Shown: positions 25,789-34,931 of the stretch, one piece after another
Layout: each line of letters opens with the position of its first letter
Numbering within the stretch: position 1 is the stretch's first letter
DNA from: Parafrankia irregularis
Lineage (GTDB): Bacteria > Actinomycetota > Actinomycetes > Frankiales > Frankiaceae
Assembly (NCBI RefSeq): GCF_001536285.1
Contig: NZ_FAOZ01000038.1
Location: 23,897 to 87,896 of the forward strand
Direction: 5' to 3'
DNA length: 64,000 nt
Program-made: the position numbers and the translations under genes
The notes under the pieces: generated by a model
What the model saw: only the letters and a program-made list of their open reading frames with translations
Database searches by the model: none
Told to the model about the DNA's origin: nothing

Positions 25789-27120
25789 GTGGCGTGCCCG
25801 CGGACGACGTCCCGATCGCGGCTGGCCTTCCGGCAACAGGCGACGTCCCAGCCGAAGGTGGCCGCGCGCGAGACCGGGCTGGCGCGGACCGTCCCGCTGG
25901 CGGCGCTGGTGCTGTTCGGCGCGATGACCGGGCTCGGCCCGTTCTCGATGAGCGTGCACCTGCCGGGCCTGCCCGACATGGCCGACGACCTGCGCACCTC
26001 CCAGCCGTCCATCCAGCTGACGATGACCGCGTGCGTCGTCGGGATCGCGGTGGGCCAGCTGATCGCCGGGCCGATCTCGGACGCGGCCGGGCGCCGCCGC
26101 CCGCTGCTGGCGGCGATGGCGCTCTACGCCGCCGCGTCCGCCGGCTGCGCGCTGATGTGGTCGGTGCCCGCGCTGGCCGCGTTGCGCTGCGCGCAGGGCA
26201 TGTTCGCCGGGTTCGGCATGACGATCGCCCGCGCGGCGATCCGTGACCTGGCCGAGGGCCAACGCCTGGTCCGCCTGTTCGCCCGGATGGCGATCATCAG
26301 CGGCCTGACCCCGATCCTGGCTCCGAACCTCGGCGGTGCGCTGCTCGCCGTCACCGACTGGCGCGGTGTCTTCGTGGTGCTCGCGCTGCTCGGAGTGGTG
26401 CTGGCCGGCGCCAGCGCCGTCAGCATCCGCGAGAGCCTGCCGCCGGCCCGGCGGGTGCCGTTGCGACCGGTCGCGACGTACCGGACGTACCGGACGATCG
26501 CCGGCGACCGGTCCTTCCTGACCGCGGCGCTGGTCGTCGGGCTGGCCTACGGCGCGATGTTCTCCTACGTGTCGTCCTCCTCGTTCGTGCTGACCGACGC
26601 CTACGGGGTGTCGAAGACCCAGTTCGGGCTGCTGTTCGCCCTGAACGCGCTCGGTTTCATGGGCGGCAGCCAGGTCGGAGCCGCGCTGTCGGCACGGTTC
26701 GGCTCGCTGGGCGCACTGGGCCGCAGCCTGCCGACAGCCGCCCTCGGCAGTCTCCTGATCATGGTGGGTGCGGCCACGCACCTGGCGGCGCTGGTGATCG
26801 CCGCACTGTGGTTCACCGTCGCGTCGATCGGCATGTGCATGCCGGTCGCCTCCGCCGAGGCGATGCGCTCCCAGTCCGCGAACGCCGGGACGGCCTCCGG
26901 GCTGCTCGGGCTCATCCAGTTCGCGCTCGGAGGTCTGGTCGGCCCGATCGCCGGCGCCTTCGGGTCCGCCAGCGCTCTGCCGCTGGGCGCGACGATGTGC
27001 GTTCTGCTCTGCGCCGCATGCGTGTTGTGCGCCCGGTCGGCGAGCGGATCGCGAGCCACCGCCGCCACCGCCGCCACGGCCGCCACGGCCGCCACGGCCG
27101 CCACGGCCCGACCGGAATAG
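25789..27120 (+). CDS. MFS transporter, Bcr/CflA (DHA1) drug-efflux type
   Basis: 443 residues from GTG 25789; the first transmembrane helix begins near residue 33 and 12 hydrophobic segments follow. Family signatures: VHLPGLPDMADDL after helix 1, QLIAGPISDAAGRRRPLLAAM (the loop 2-3 motif) and the helix-5 region GLTPILAPNLGGALLAV. Proton-driven export of small molecules is expected. GTG 25855 is an alternative start (421 residues). The C-terminus is ATAATAAT from 9-bp GCCGCCACG repeats. It follows the UTRA regulator on the same strand and may be controlled by it. Confidence 0.87.
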   Translation: MACPRTTSRSRLAFRQQATSQPKVAARETGLARTVPLAALVLFGAMTGLGPFSMSVHLPGLPDMADDLRTSQPSIQLTMTACVVGIAVGQLIAGPISDAAGRRRPLLAAMALYAAASAGCALMWSVPALAALRCAQGMFAGFGMTIARAAIRDLAEGQRLVRLFARMAIISGLTPILAPNLGGALLAVTDWRGVFVVLALLGVVLAGASAVSIRESLPPARRVPLRPVATYRTYRTIAGDRSFLTAALVVGLAYGAMFSYVSSSSFVLTDAYGVSKTQFGLLFALNALGFMGGSQVGAALSARFGSLGALGRSLPTAALGSLLIMVGAATHLAALVIAALWFTVASIGMCMPVASAEAMRSQSANAGTASGLLGLIQFALGGLVGPIAGAFGSASALPLGATMCVLLCAACVLCARSASGSRATAATAATAATAATAATARPE

Positions 27121-27501
27121 TCCTGCCGGCGCCCGGTGGCAATCCGCCTCCGAGGACCGGCAGCAATCCTCGCCGACCCGACGCCAATCCCCCGCGGGAT
27201 CTCCGTCATCCGGGTATGGAGGGCTTATCCAGGCCGAAATTCCCCGCCTTTCGATGAACATCCCTCCGCACCTCGTTCGATCATGCTTCCAGGCCGGCTC
27301 CCGGCCGCCCAGCAGGCACCCGGCAGGCGGCGCAATCATCTGGATCACGCTGTGTGCCAGGTACTTCTCCACACTTCGTGTGGCGCAAAGCGCGGGTTAC
27401 CGCTCCCGCGCCGCAGAGAAACAATGCGGCGGAAATATAGGCCTCCGACGCCCGGCACCGGGACGGCTTCGGGGCAGCGATCGACCGGAAGGTGGCCCGT
27501 G
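27121..27501 (+). promoter_or_regulatory. Leader region of the ABC operon with three consecutive small hairpins
   Basis: No gene in 380 bp. Three stem-loops follow each other: CCACAC-TTC-GTGTGG (27369-27383), GCGCGGG with CCCGCGC (27391-27412) and GCCGCA with TGCGGC (27411-27431). They lie 70-130 bases before the first ABC gene and could be an RNA leader. I recognise no known riboswitch class. The ribosome site GGAAGG is at 27487-27492. Confidence 0.35.
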
Positions 27502-28614
27502 ATGACCACTGGCACCGTGATCAGCGACACCGCACGGCGGGAGGATCTCGCCGAGGAATCAGGCCCACCGATTCTTCGCGTCGAGGGAATGACCGTCCGC
27601 TACGACTCGTCTCGTGGCGACGTCGTCGCCGTCGACGACGTGAGTTTCTCGCTCGGCCGCGGCGAACGGGTTGCCCTCGTCGGCGAGTCCGGCTCGGGCA
27701 AGACCACGCTCGGGCTGGCGCTGGCGGGTTTCCTCACCCAGCCGTCCGTACACATCACGCACGAGCGGCTGGAATTCGACGGCGTGCCCGTCTCCCGCGT
27801 GGTCCGCACCCGGCTGCCGGTGCGGACACCCGGGCTCTCCATGGTGTTCCAGGACGCGATGACCACCCTTGATCCGGTCTGGACGATCGGCAGCCAGCTC
27901 GCCGCCGTCATCCGGGCTCAGCGCGCCGGCGCCACCGGCACCGACGGGGCCGACGCTGGTGCTGGTGCTGGTGCTGGCCGCCGCTGGCTGCACCGGCGGG
28001 CGGACCGGGCGGCCATCCGTGAGATCTCGCGCCACTGGCTGACAAAGGTCGGTCTGCGCGACACCGACCGGGTGCTGCGAGCCCGCCCGTACGAGCTGTC
28101 CGGCGGCATGCGGCAACGCGCGATGATCGCCATCGCTCTGTGCGGCTCACCCCGGCTGCTCATCGCCGACGAGCCCACCTCGGCGCTGGACGCCTCCCTC
28201 GCCCGCGACGCCATGGAAATGCTGCTCGGGCTCACCCGGGAATCGGGTGCGTCGGTACTGGTGATCAGCCACGACATTCTGCTGGCACAGGAGTACACCG
28301 ACCGCACCTTCGTCATGTACGGCGGCCGGATCGTGGAGAAGCGCAGTTCGGCGAAACTCGCCGAGACGGCCACCCATCCGTACACAGTCGGCCTTCTGCG
28401 GTGCGTACCGACGCTCGACAGCGCCGAGCTCGACGAGCTCCCGACGCTGGCGAGCGTCGCCGCCGCGAGCGCACCCGCCGCACCGGCACCGACACCCGCA
28501 ACGGCACCCGTCGCGAAGGCACCCGCACCCGCACCGCCCGCACCCGCGCGCACGCCAGTGGCGCCCGCACAGCGGCGCCCCCTCATCCGTACCGATCGCC
28601 GAGAAGGGCAGTAA
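27502..28614 (+). CDS. ABC transporter ATP-binding protein, oligopeptide (DppD/OppD) type
   Basis: 370 residues. Walker A GESGSGKTT at 61-69, Q-loop MVFQDAMTTLDP, signature LSGGMRQR, Walker B LLIADEPTSALD, and H-loop VISHD. The C-terminal THPYTVGLL region is typical of oligopeptide/dipeptide/nickel transporter ATPases, followed by an Ala/Pro-rich tail (~50 residues). Energises import with the partner ATPase two bases downstream. GTG 27499 is an equivalent alternative start. First gene of a five-gene transporter operon. Confidence 0.93.
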   Translation: MTTGTVISDTARREDLAEESGPPILRVEGMTVRYDSSRGDVVAVDDVSFSLGRGERVALVGESGSGKTTLGLALAGFLTQPSVHITHERLEFDGVPVSRVVRTRLPVRTPGLSMVFQDAMTTLDPVWTIGSQLAAVIRAQRAGATGTDGADAGAGAGAGRRWLHRRADRAAIREISRHWLTKVGLRDTDRVLRARPYELSGGMRQRAMIAIALCGSPRLLIADEPTSALDASLARDAMEMLLGLTRESGASVLVISHDILLAQEYTDRTFVMYGGRIVEKRSSAKLAETATHPYTVGLLRCVPTLDSAELDELPTLASVAAASAPAAPAPTPATAPVAKAPAPAPPAPARTPVAPAQRRPLIRTDRREGQ

Positions 28615-28616
28615 GA

Positions 28617-29411
28617 GTGGACGCCTTCGCGCAGCTGGCGGTCAGTTCCGTGGTGAAGTACTTCGGGCCCGCCCGAAGTCGGCATGCCGCCGTCGACGGC
28701 GTCTCACTCTCGGTCGAGCCGGGCCAGCGCCTCGGCGTGGTCGGCGAGTCCGGTTCCGGGAAGTCGACCCTGGCCCGGATGATGGTCGGCCTGGAGCGGC
28801 CGGCGGCCGGCGAGATCTCCTTCAACGGCGTCGCGATGGGCACCCTGCTGAAGATGCGGGCCTCACGGGTGGAGCTGCGCCGGGAGGTGCAGTTCGTCGC
28901 GCAGGACACCACGTCGTCGTTCGACCCGCTGCGCACGTTGCGCGACTCGATCCGCCAGCCGGCGCAGCATCTGCTCGGGTTGAGCAGCCGTGACGCCGAC
29001 GCGAAGGTCGACGAGACGGTCGCCCTGCTGGGCCTGGCGCCGGCGCTGGTGGACCGGCATCCCGCGGAGGTCTCCGGCGGGCAGCGGCAGCGTTTCGCGA
29101 TCGCCCGGGCGCTCGTCGTCCGTCCGCGGCTGCTGGTGTGTGACGAGGTGGTCTCCGCGCTCGACGTGTCGGTGCAGGGCTCGATCCTCAACCTGCTCAA
29201 GCGGTACTGCCTGGAGTCGGGGGCAGCACTCGTCTTCGTCTCGCACGGCCTGCCGGCCACCGCGTTCGTCTGCTCGGAGCTCGTCGTCATGCGGCACGGC
29301 AAGGTCGTCGAGCACGGCGACACCCGGCAGGTGCTGCACGAGCCGAAGCATCCCTACACCGCCAGCCTGCTCGCCGCCTTCCGCGGCGGCGGGGCCCGCA
29401 GCGCCGCCTGA
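28617..29411 (+). CDS. ABC transporter ATP-binding protein, oligopeptide (DppF/OppF) type
   Basis: 264 residues from GTG 28617, two bases after the previous stop. Walker A GESGSGKST at 43-51, QDTTSSFDP, signature VSGGQRQR, Walker B LLVCDEVVSALD (Glu then Val-Val in place of Pro-Thr), switch His in VSHG, and KHPYTASLL near the end. Second ATPase of the peptide-type importer. A long open frame upstream of 28617 lies in the preceding gene and is not used. Confidence 0.92.
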   Translation: MDAFAQLAVSSVVKYFGPARSRHAAVDGVSLSVEPGQRLGVVGESGSGKSTLARMMVGLERPAAGEISFNGVAMGTLLKMRASRVELRREVQFVAQDTTSSFDPLRTLRDSIRQPAQHLLGLSSRDADAKVDETVALLGLAPALVDRHPAEVSGGQRQRFAIARALVVRPRLLVCDEVVSALDVSVQGSILNLLKRYCLESGAALVFVSHGLPATAFVCSELVVMRHGKVVEHGDTRQVLHEPKHPYTASLLAAFRGGGARSAA

Positions 29412-29431
29412 CCACTCCTGCTCCCGTTCCC

Positions 29432-29467
29432 GCTTCGGCCGCTGTTCCCGCTTCGGCCGCTGTTCCC
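29432..29467 (+). repeat. 18-bp exact tandem duplication
   Basis: GCTTCGGCCGCTGTTCCC at 29432-29449 repeated exactly at 29450-29467, between the second ATPase and first permease genes. Confidence 0.85.
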
Positions 29468-29541
29468 GGCACGTCCCGTCCGCTTCCGCTTCCACTCCCC
29501 CTTCGCCCGACCGTCCGTCCGGAGAAAGGACCACCGGCCAT

Positions 29542-30579
29542 ATGGAGATCCTGCGCCGACAGCGGTGGTGGTTGGGCCGCATCGTCGCGCTGCCGTTTCA
29601 GCTGCTGGTGTTCGCGGCGGTGTCGTTCCTGCTGGTCCAGAGCATTCCCGGCGATCCCGTCGCGGTGCTGACCGGCGGGCAGGCCACCGAGGAGAACCGC
29701 GCCGCCATCGAGAAGGAGCTCGGCCTCGACGGCAGCCTGCTCCACCAGCTGCTGCACTACCTGGGCAACGTCATCCACTTCGATCTGGGCAACTCGATCA
29801 TGTCCGGGCAGTCCGTCGCCGACCAGTTCGGTGAGCGGCTCCCGGCGACCGTCGAACTCGCGCTGATGGGGGTGCTGCTGTCGATCGTGGTCGCGGTGGC
29901 GTTCGCCTACCTGGCAGTGATGCGCCCGAAGAGCCCGCTCGCCTACCTGGTCCGCGGCTTCGCCCGGATCGCCGGTGGACTGCCGGAGTTCGCGGTGGCC
30001 GTCGCCGCCGTGTTCGTCTTCTACGCCACCCTGCACTGGGCACCCGCCCCGCTCGGACGTCTCTCCGGTGACATCGCGGAGGTTCCGAAGGTCACCGGGA
30101 TGCCGTTCCTCGACACGGTCCTGACACTGCGCTTCGACGCGACCTGGTCGATGCTCGGTCACCTGGTGCTGCCGGTGGGCGTGCTGGTGATCTGCCAGTC
30201 CGGTGTGCTGATCAAGATGCTGCTGGCCGGGCTGGAGGAGGCCGTCGACTCGGCGCCGACCCGGTTCCGGATCGCGACGGGCGCCTCGGCGGCGACGGTG
30301 CGGGCGAGCCTGTTCCGCCGCGCGCTGCCGCCCGCGGTCACCACCTGCGGCACCCTGTTCGGCTACACCCTCGGTGGCGCGGTGATCATGGAGTCGATCT
30401 TCGGTTTCGCCGGGATCGGCGGCTACCTCGCGGACGCGGTCTCCTCCGGTGACATCCCGGCGATGCAGGGCTTCCTCGTCATCGTCGCCGCTGTCTCCCT
30501 GCTGGTCTTCCTCGCTGTCGACCTGGTCAACATGACGCTCGACCCGCGCCGGCGGCCGGGCGTGCGGGCGGAAGGGTAA
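29542..30579 (+). CDS. ABC transporter permease, DppB/OppB type
   Basis: 345 residues from ATG 29542, with GGAGAAAGGA upstream. Typical DppB layout: helix 1 LLVFAAVSFLLVQSIPGDPV, the long extracytoplasmic loop, then five more helices and the EAA-like coupling loop FRIATGASAATVRASLFRRALPPAVT. The ending IFGFAGIGGYLADAVSSGDIPAMQGF is the family hallmark. Forms the membrane channel with the next gene product. Confidence 0.93.
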   Translation: MEILRRQRWWLGRIVALPFQLLVFAAVSFLLVQSIPGDPVAVLTGGQATEENRAAIEKELGLDGSLLHQLLHYLGNVIHFDLGNSIMSGQSVADQFGERLPATVELALMGVLLSIVVAVAFAYLAVMRPKSPLAYLVRGFARIAGGLPEFAVAVAAVFVFYATLHWAPAPLGRLSGDIAEVPKVTGMPFLDTVLTLRFDATWSMLGHLVLPVGVLVICQSGVLIKMLLAGLEEAVDSAPTRFRIATGASAATVRASLFRRALPPAVTTCGTLFGYTLGGAVIMESIFGFAGIGGYLADAVSSGDIPAMQGFLVIVAAVSLLVFLAVDLVNMTLDPRRRPGVRAEG

Positions 30580-30581
30580 CC

Positions 30582-31505
30582 ATGGCTGTCGTCGACACCG
30601 CCGATCGTCCGGAGACACCCGCATCCACCGCGACTTCCGCGGTTCCTGCCCCGGCTCCGACCGACGCGGCATCCGTGGCCGCCGGCGGCGGGCGCCCGGG
30701 CTGGCTGCGCCTGCTGATCAGCCTGCTGCCGCTGGTCCTGCTCGCCGTCGTCGCCGTCATCGGCCCGTGGATCACGCCTTACGACCCCGAGCGGGTCGCG
30801 GGGCCGTCGTCGAAGGGGCCGAGCGGCGACCACTGGTTCGGCACCGACGGTTCCGGGCTGGACGTCCTGTCGCAGCTGCTCGCCGCGACCCGTACCAACG
30901 TCGGGGTGGCCACCGTCGTCGTCCTGCTCGCCACCGTCGGCGGCGCGTTCCTCGGCCTGCTGACCGGGATGAACGAGTCGTCGCGGGGCCCGCGCGGGGT
31001 GCTGGCCCGGATCATCGGTCGGGCCGTCGACTTCGTCCAGGCCGTGCCCGGGATGCTGGTCGGCCTGGTCGCGGTGGCCTTCTACGGGGCCTCGTTGACC
31101 ACGCTGGTCGCGACGCTCGCGATCGTGCTCGCGCCGCTGCAGGCGCGGCTGGTGCGCACCGAGGTCCTGCGGGTCCGGTCGGACGCCTACGTCGACGCGG
31201 CCCGGCTCGCCGGGCTGAGCGAGCTGCGGCTCACGCTGCGCCATGTCCTGCCGAACTCCTGCCGGCCGGCGCTGGAGAACATCTCGGTGATCTTCGCGGT
31301 GAGCATCATCCTCACCGCGTCGCTCGGCTTCCTCGGCGCCGGGCTGCCCCCGCCCCATCCGGAGTGGGGATCGATGATCTCCCGCGGTGCGACCGACGCG
31401 GCCGTCGGCCGCTGGTGGCCCGCCACCTTCCCCACCATCGCCCTGATTCTCACCGTCGCGATCATGGCTTCCTCGGCCGCGAAACTGTTCGGCCGCCGCC
31501 GCTAG
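30582..31505 (+). CDS. ABC transporter permease, DppC/OppC type
   Basis: 307 residues, starting two bases after the previous stop with GGAAGGG as ribosome site. A Pro/Ala/Thr-rich cytoplasmic head (~38 residues) precedes helix 1 (SLLPLVLLAVVAVIGPWITPYDP). HWFGTDGSGLDVLSQLLAATR and ASLGFLGAGLPPPHPEWGSMI are DppC signatures; the coupling loop is YVDAARLAGLSELRLTLRHVLPN. Heterodimer partner of the preceding permease. Confidence 0.93.
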   Translation: MAVVDTADRPETPASTATSAVPAPAPTDAASVAAGGGRPGWLRLLISLLPLVLLAVVAVIGPWITPYDPERVAGPSSKGPSGDHWFGTDGSGLDVLSQLLAATRTNVGVATVVVLLATVGGAFLGLLTGMNESSRGPRGVLARIIGRAVDFVQAVPGMLVGLVAVAFYGASLTTLVATLAIVLAPLQARLVRTEVLRVRSDAYVDAARLAGLSELRLTLRHVLPNSCRPALENISVIFAVSIILTASLGFLGAGLPPPHPEWGSMISRGATDAAVGRWWPATFPTIALILTVAIMASSAAKLFGRRR

Positions 31506-31648
31506 CGGCTGGTGGCTGATGCCGGGACCGCATCAGCCACCACCACCTCCACCGGCTGCCTCCCGATCAGGCGGCCGTCCGTCCAGCAGCACCACTACGC
31601 CGACGTGGTGGCCACCGCAGATCTCTCACCATCGACAGGAGCTCTCTC

Positions 31649-33385
31649 ATGCCTGCCCACAACACCCTCCGACCAGGGGGTAATGATGGCGCCGGTGATC
31701 CGGTCGCCATACCCGTCGTGACCAGCTCTCGAGGGCAGCACGGGCGGCGCCTGCGCCGCGCGGGCGCCGCGATCACCGCCGGCGGAGTCGCGATCGCGCT
31801 CATCGCCGCCTGCTCCGGCGAGACGACCTCCTCGTCGTCCGAGGGCTCCTCAAACGGAGCCGACAGCATCGTCGAGGCTGTCGCCGCGCTGCCGACCGCG
31901 TTCGCCTACGACGCCGGCGCGTTCACCTACGAGGGCTTCGAGTTCCAGATCAACACCCAGGCGCAGCTCATCCGCAACCCGATCGTGACGGCGGACCGCG
32001 CCGACGGGTCGCAGGAGCAGGACTTCTTCAAGTTCGAGGGCGAGCTGGCGGAGAGCTACGACGTCAGCGCCGACGGGCTGACCTACACCTTCCACCTGCG
32101 CAAGGGCGTGAAGTCGTTCGCCGGCAACGAGCTCACCGCCGACGACGTGCTCTGGTCGTACGAGCGGAAGTGGAACTCGACGTCGGTGGCACCGGCCATC
32201 TCGGCCCCGGCGATCACCGACCCGGCGAAGCAGTTCAAGAAGATCGACGACTACACGGTCTCGATCACCATCGACCGCGCCGGTGACGGTTTCACGCTGC
32301 TGTCCCTGCTCGCCAACGTCAGCGGCGACATCTTCGACAGCGACCTGCTCAAGCAGCACGTGACAACGGACGATCCGTACGCGGTCAAGTGGTCGGCCGA
32401 GAACGGGAACTTCGGCTACGGCGCCTATGTGCTCGACAACTGGAAGTCCGGCCAGAGCCTGACACTGAAGGCGAACCCGAACTACTGGGCGGGCGAGCCG
32501 GCGATCAAGACGATCACGCAGCGGGTGGTCGCCAACCCCGGAACCCGCACCAACCTGCTGACCAACGGTGATGCCGACATCGCCGTCCAGCTTCGCCCGC
32601 AGGACGTCAACGGGATGAAGGACGACGACAGCCTGCAGACCTTCAACATCGACTCGATCGAGTACCTGAACACCAACATCAACATCAAGAAGGCACCGTT
32701 CGACGACAAGCTCGTGCGGCAGGCGCTGAGCTACGCCATCCCCTACGACGAGATCATGAAGCAGGTCTTCCTCGGCCGTGCCGACGCGATGACCGGCTTC
32801 ATCAACCCCCGCTACCCCGGATACACCACCGACGGCCTGCGGACCGGATCGTATGACCCGGACAAGGCCAAGAGCCTGCTCGCGCAGGCCGGTGTCAGCG
32901 GTGTCTCGGCGAAGATCCTCGTCGAGAACAGCATTCCGGCGCTGGAGGAGGCCGCGGTCCAGATCCAGTCGTACGCCAAGGACGCCGGCTTCAACTTCAC
33001 CATCGACAAGCAGCCGGCCACCGCGGTGCAGGACCAGCGCTCCAACGGCACGTACGACATCCAGCTGGTGACCGACAAGGCGATCAGCCAGTCGCCGCCG
33101 TACGAGCTGCTGCTCGCGTTCACGAAGGGCTCGCCGCTCAACGCCACCGGCTTCGCGAACGACGCCTACTACGCCGCTGTCGACAAGGGCGTCGCCGCCG
33201 GCGACCCGCTGTCGGAGGCAGCCGGCACGGCCTGGAACGAGGCCGTGAAGATCTGGCAGGACGAGCAGCCGACCGTTCCGGTCGCGTTCATCCAGCCGAA
33301 CGTGGTCTTCGGCGCCGGTATCGACGGCTACTACTACCGCTCGGACAGCGCGATCGACTTCGCCGCGCTCTCGAAGACCCAGTAG
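31649..33385 (+). CDS. ABC transporter substrate-binding lipoprotein, peptide (SBP family 5) type
   Basis: 578 residues. A long basic N-terminus and hydrophobic stretch end in the lipobox ALIAAC (Cys about residue 55) followed by a Ser-rich linker. Family 5 signatures: LAESYDVSADGLTYTFHLRKGVKSFAGNELTADDVLWSYER and VRQALSYAIPYDEIM. It captures the substrate for the two permeases and two ATPases upstream. ATG 31649 has AGGAG seven bases before it. Last gene of the operon, 22 bp before a strong terminator. Ligand may be a peptide but could be another small amine, acid or chelate. Confidence 0.93.
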   Translation: MPAHNTLRPGGNDGAGDPVAIPVVTSSRGQHGRRLRRAGAAITAGGVAIALIAACSGETTSSSSEGSSNGADSIVEAVAALPTAFAYDAGAFTYEGFEFQINTQAQLIRNPIVTADRADGSQEQDFFKFEGELAESYDVSADGLTYTFHLRKGVKSFAGNELTADDVLWSYERKWNSTSVAPAISAPAITDPAKQFKKIDDYTVSITIDRAGDGFTLLSLLANVSGDIFDSDLLKQHVTTDDPYAVKWSAENGNFGYGAYVLDNWKSGQSLTLKANPNYWAGEPAIKTITQRVVANPGTRTNLLTNGDADIAVQLRPQDVNGMKDDDSLQTFNIDSIEYLNTNINIKKAPFDDKLVRQALSYAIPYDEIMKQVFLGRADAMTGFINPRYPGYTTDGLRTGSYDPDKAKSLLAQAGVSGVSAKILVENSIPALEEAAVQIQSYAKDAGFNFTIDKQPATAVQDQRSNGTYDIQLVTDKAISQSPPYELLLAFTKGSPLNATGFANDAYYAAVDKGVAAGDPLSEAAGTAWNEAVKIWQDEQPTVPVAFIQPNVVFGAGIDGYYYRSDSAIDFAALSKTQ

Positions 33386-33406
33386 CCGCCTGGCTCCCGC
33401 TTTCCC

Positions 33407-33442
33407 TCCGCCGTGCCGGCGCAATTTCGCCGGCACGGCGGA
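33407..33442 (+). terminator. Rho-independent-type terminator after the ABC operon
   Basis: Perfect 15-bp stem (33407-33421 with 33428-33442), loop CAATTT, followed by TTCCTTTG. It starts 22 bp after the binding-protein stop and separates that operon from the monooxygenase pair. Confidence 0.88.
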
Positions 33443-33617
33443 TTCCTTTGCGGCCACGCAGCGGGCCGGACCGCACTCCCCACCCACGACCGCCGGCGTA
33501 ATTCCGGACGAACCCGGCGGCACCCCGACCGAAACACGGCTGGGATTTTCTGCAGGAAAGAACGGGCCGCGCGACGCGCGGATGGACGGGCTTCATGCCC
33601 CGGGCGAGGGAGAGAAC

Positions 33618-34931
33618 ATGTTCCACATGGGCTGGTTCGTCGGGTCAGGCTTCAGCGTCCAGTCGTGGCGCGGCACGTGGGGCGGCTCCGGTGCCCGGGA
33701 ATGGATGAAGCCCGATCTCTACGTCGACATGGCCCGCTCCCTGGAACGGGCCTGCTTCGACTACATGATCTTCGAGGACGGCCTCATGATCCCGGACGCC
33801 TACCAGGGGAACATGCAGGCCTACCTGAAGTACAACATGGAGTCCCCGCGGCACGACCCGACCGCGCTCATCGGCATTCTCGGCCAGGCGACGTCCCGTA
33901 TCGGGCTCATTCCCACCCTTTCCACGTCGTTCTACCCGCCGTTCATGGCGGCGCGGATGCTGGCCACCCTGGACCACCTCACCGACGGCCGGGTCGGCGG
34001 GAACCTCGTCACCTCCTCCAGCCACCGGGCCGCGCAGAACTTCGGCTACGAGAAGCACTTCGAGCACGACCTGCGGTACCGGATGGCCGACGAATGGATC
34101 GACCTCGTCGGGAGGCTGTGGGAGTCGTGGGAGCCGGGTGCGGTCGTCTTCGACGAGGAGACCGGCACCTTCGCCGACCACACCAAGGTCCACACGGTCG
34201 ACTTCGAGGGTGAGTTCTTCCGCTGCCGCGGCCCGCTGAACGCCGTGCCCGGGCCGCAGGGCCGCCCGGTGATCTGCCAGGCGGGCGGCTCCCCCGCCGG
34301 CCGCGAGTTCGCCGCCCGCAACGCCGACACCGTCATCTGCGTGCCGCTGGGAGTGGAGGCGATGAAGGCCTACCGCGACGACATGTCCGCCCGGCTCATC
34401 GCGAACGGGCGCAAGCCGTCCGACTGCAAGGTGCTCTACCTCGTGCGCCCGGTGCTCGGCGCGACCGACGACGAGGCCCGGGAGAAGCGCCGGCGCATCC
34501 AGGCCGCCCAGCGCACCGACGACGCCATCGCCACCCAGCTCGCCGTCATGTCCTACTTCTCCGGGCTGGACTTCTCCCAGTTCGACCTCGACAAGCCGCT
34601 GCCCGACCTCACCGGCCAGGTCAACGGCCACCAGTCGTCGATGTCGCGTTACGCCAAGGACAGCGAGGACGGCAAGACCCTGCGCGAGCTCGCCGCCACC
34701 CACGAGACGACCGTCTCCCTCGAGCTCGTCGGCACCCCCGACACCGTCGCGGCGCTGATGGGCGAGGCGATGGAGGAGGTCGGCGGCGACGGCTTCCTCA
34801 TCTCCAACGAGCTCGACCGGCGCGGCATCGCCGAGATCGCCGACGGCCTCGCCCCGGCCCTCAAGCGCCGCGGACTCATCCGCGAGTCGTACACGCACGA
34901 GTACTTCCGCGACAACCTGCTGGAGTTCTGA
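33618..34931 (+). CDS. FMN-dependent monooxygenase, NtaA/EmoA/SnaA/DszA family, copy 1
   Basis: 437 residues from ATG 33618; GAGGGAGAG is the ribosome site and the N-terminus (MFHMGWF) then aligns with the downstream paralogue. Family blocks: FDYMIFEDG, LIPTLSTSFYPPFMAARMLATLDHLTDGRVGGNLVTS, QNFGYEKHFEHDLRY.MADEWIDLVGRLW and GRPVICQAGGSPAGREFAARNAD. The family uses FMNH2 from a separate reductase to oxidise nitrilotriacetate, EDTA, dibenzothiophene sulfone or similar. No flavin reductase is visible nearby. The stop overlaps the next start by one base (TGATG). Confidence 0.92.
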   Translation: MFHMGWFVGSGFSVQSWRGTWGGSGAREWMKPDLYVDMARSLERACFDYMIFEDGLMIPDAYQGNMQAYLKYNMESPRHDPTALIGILGQATSRIGLIPTLSTSFYPPFMAARMLATLDHLTDGRVGGNLVTSSSHRAAQNFGYEKHFEHDLRYRMADEWIDLVGRLWESWEPGAVVFDEETGTFADHTKVHTVDFEGEFFRCRGPLNAVPGPQGRPVICQAGGSPAGREFAARNADTVICVPLGVEAMKAYRDDMSARLIANGRKPSDCKVLYLVRPVLGATDDEAREKRRRIQAAQRTDDAIATQLAVMSYFSGLDFSQFDLDKPLPDLTGQVNGHQSSMSRYAKDSEDGKTLRELAATHETTVSLELVGTPDTVAALMGEAMEEVGGDGFLISNELDRRGIAEIADGLAPALKRRGLIRESYTHEYFRDNLLEF

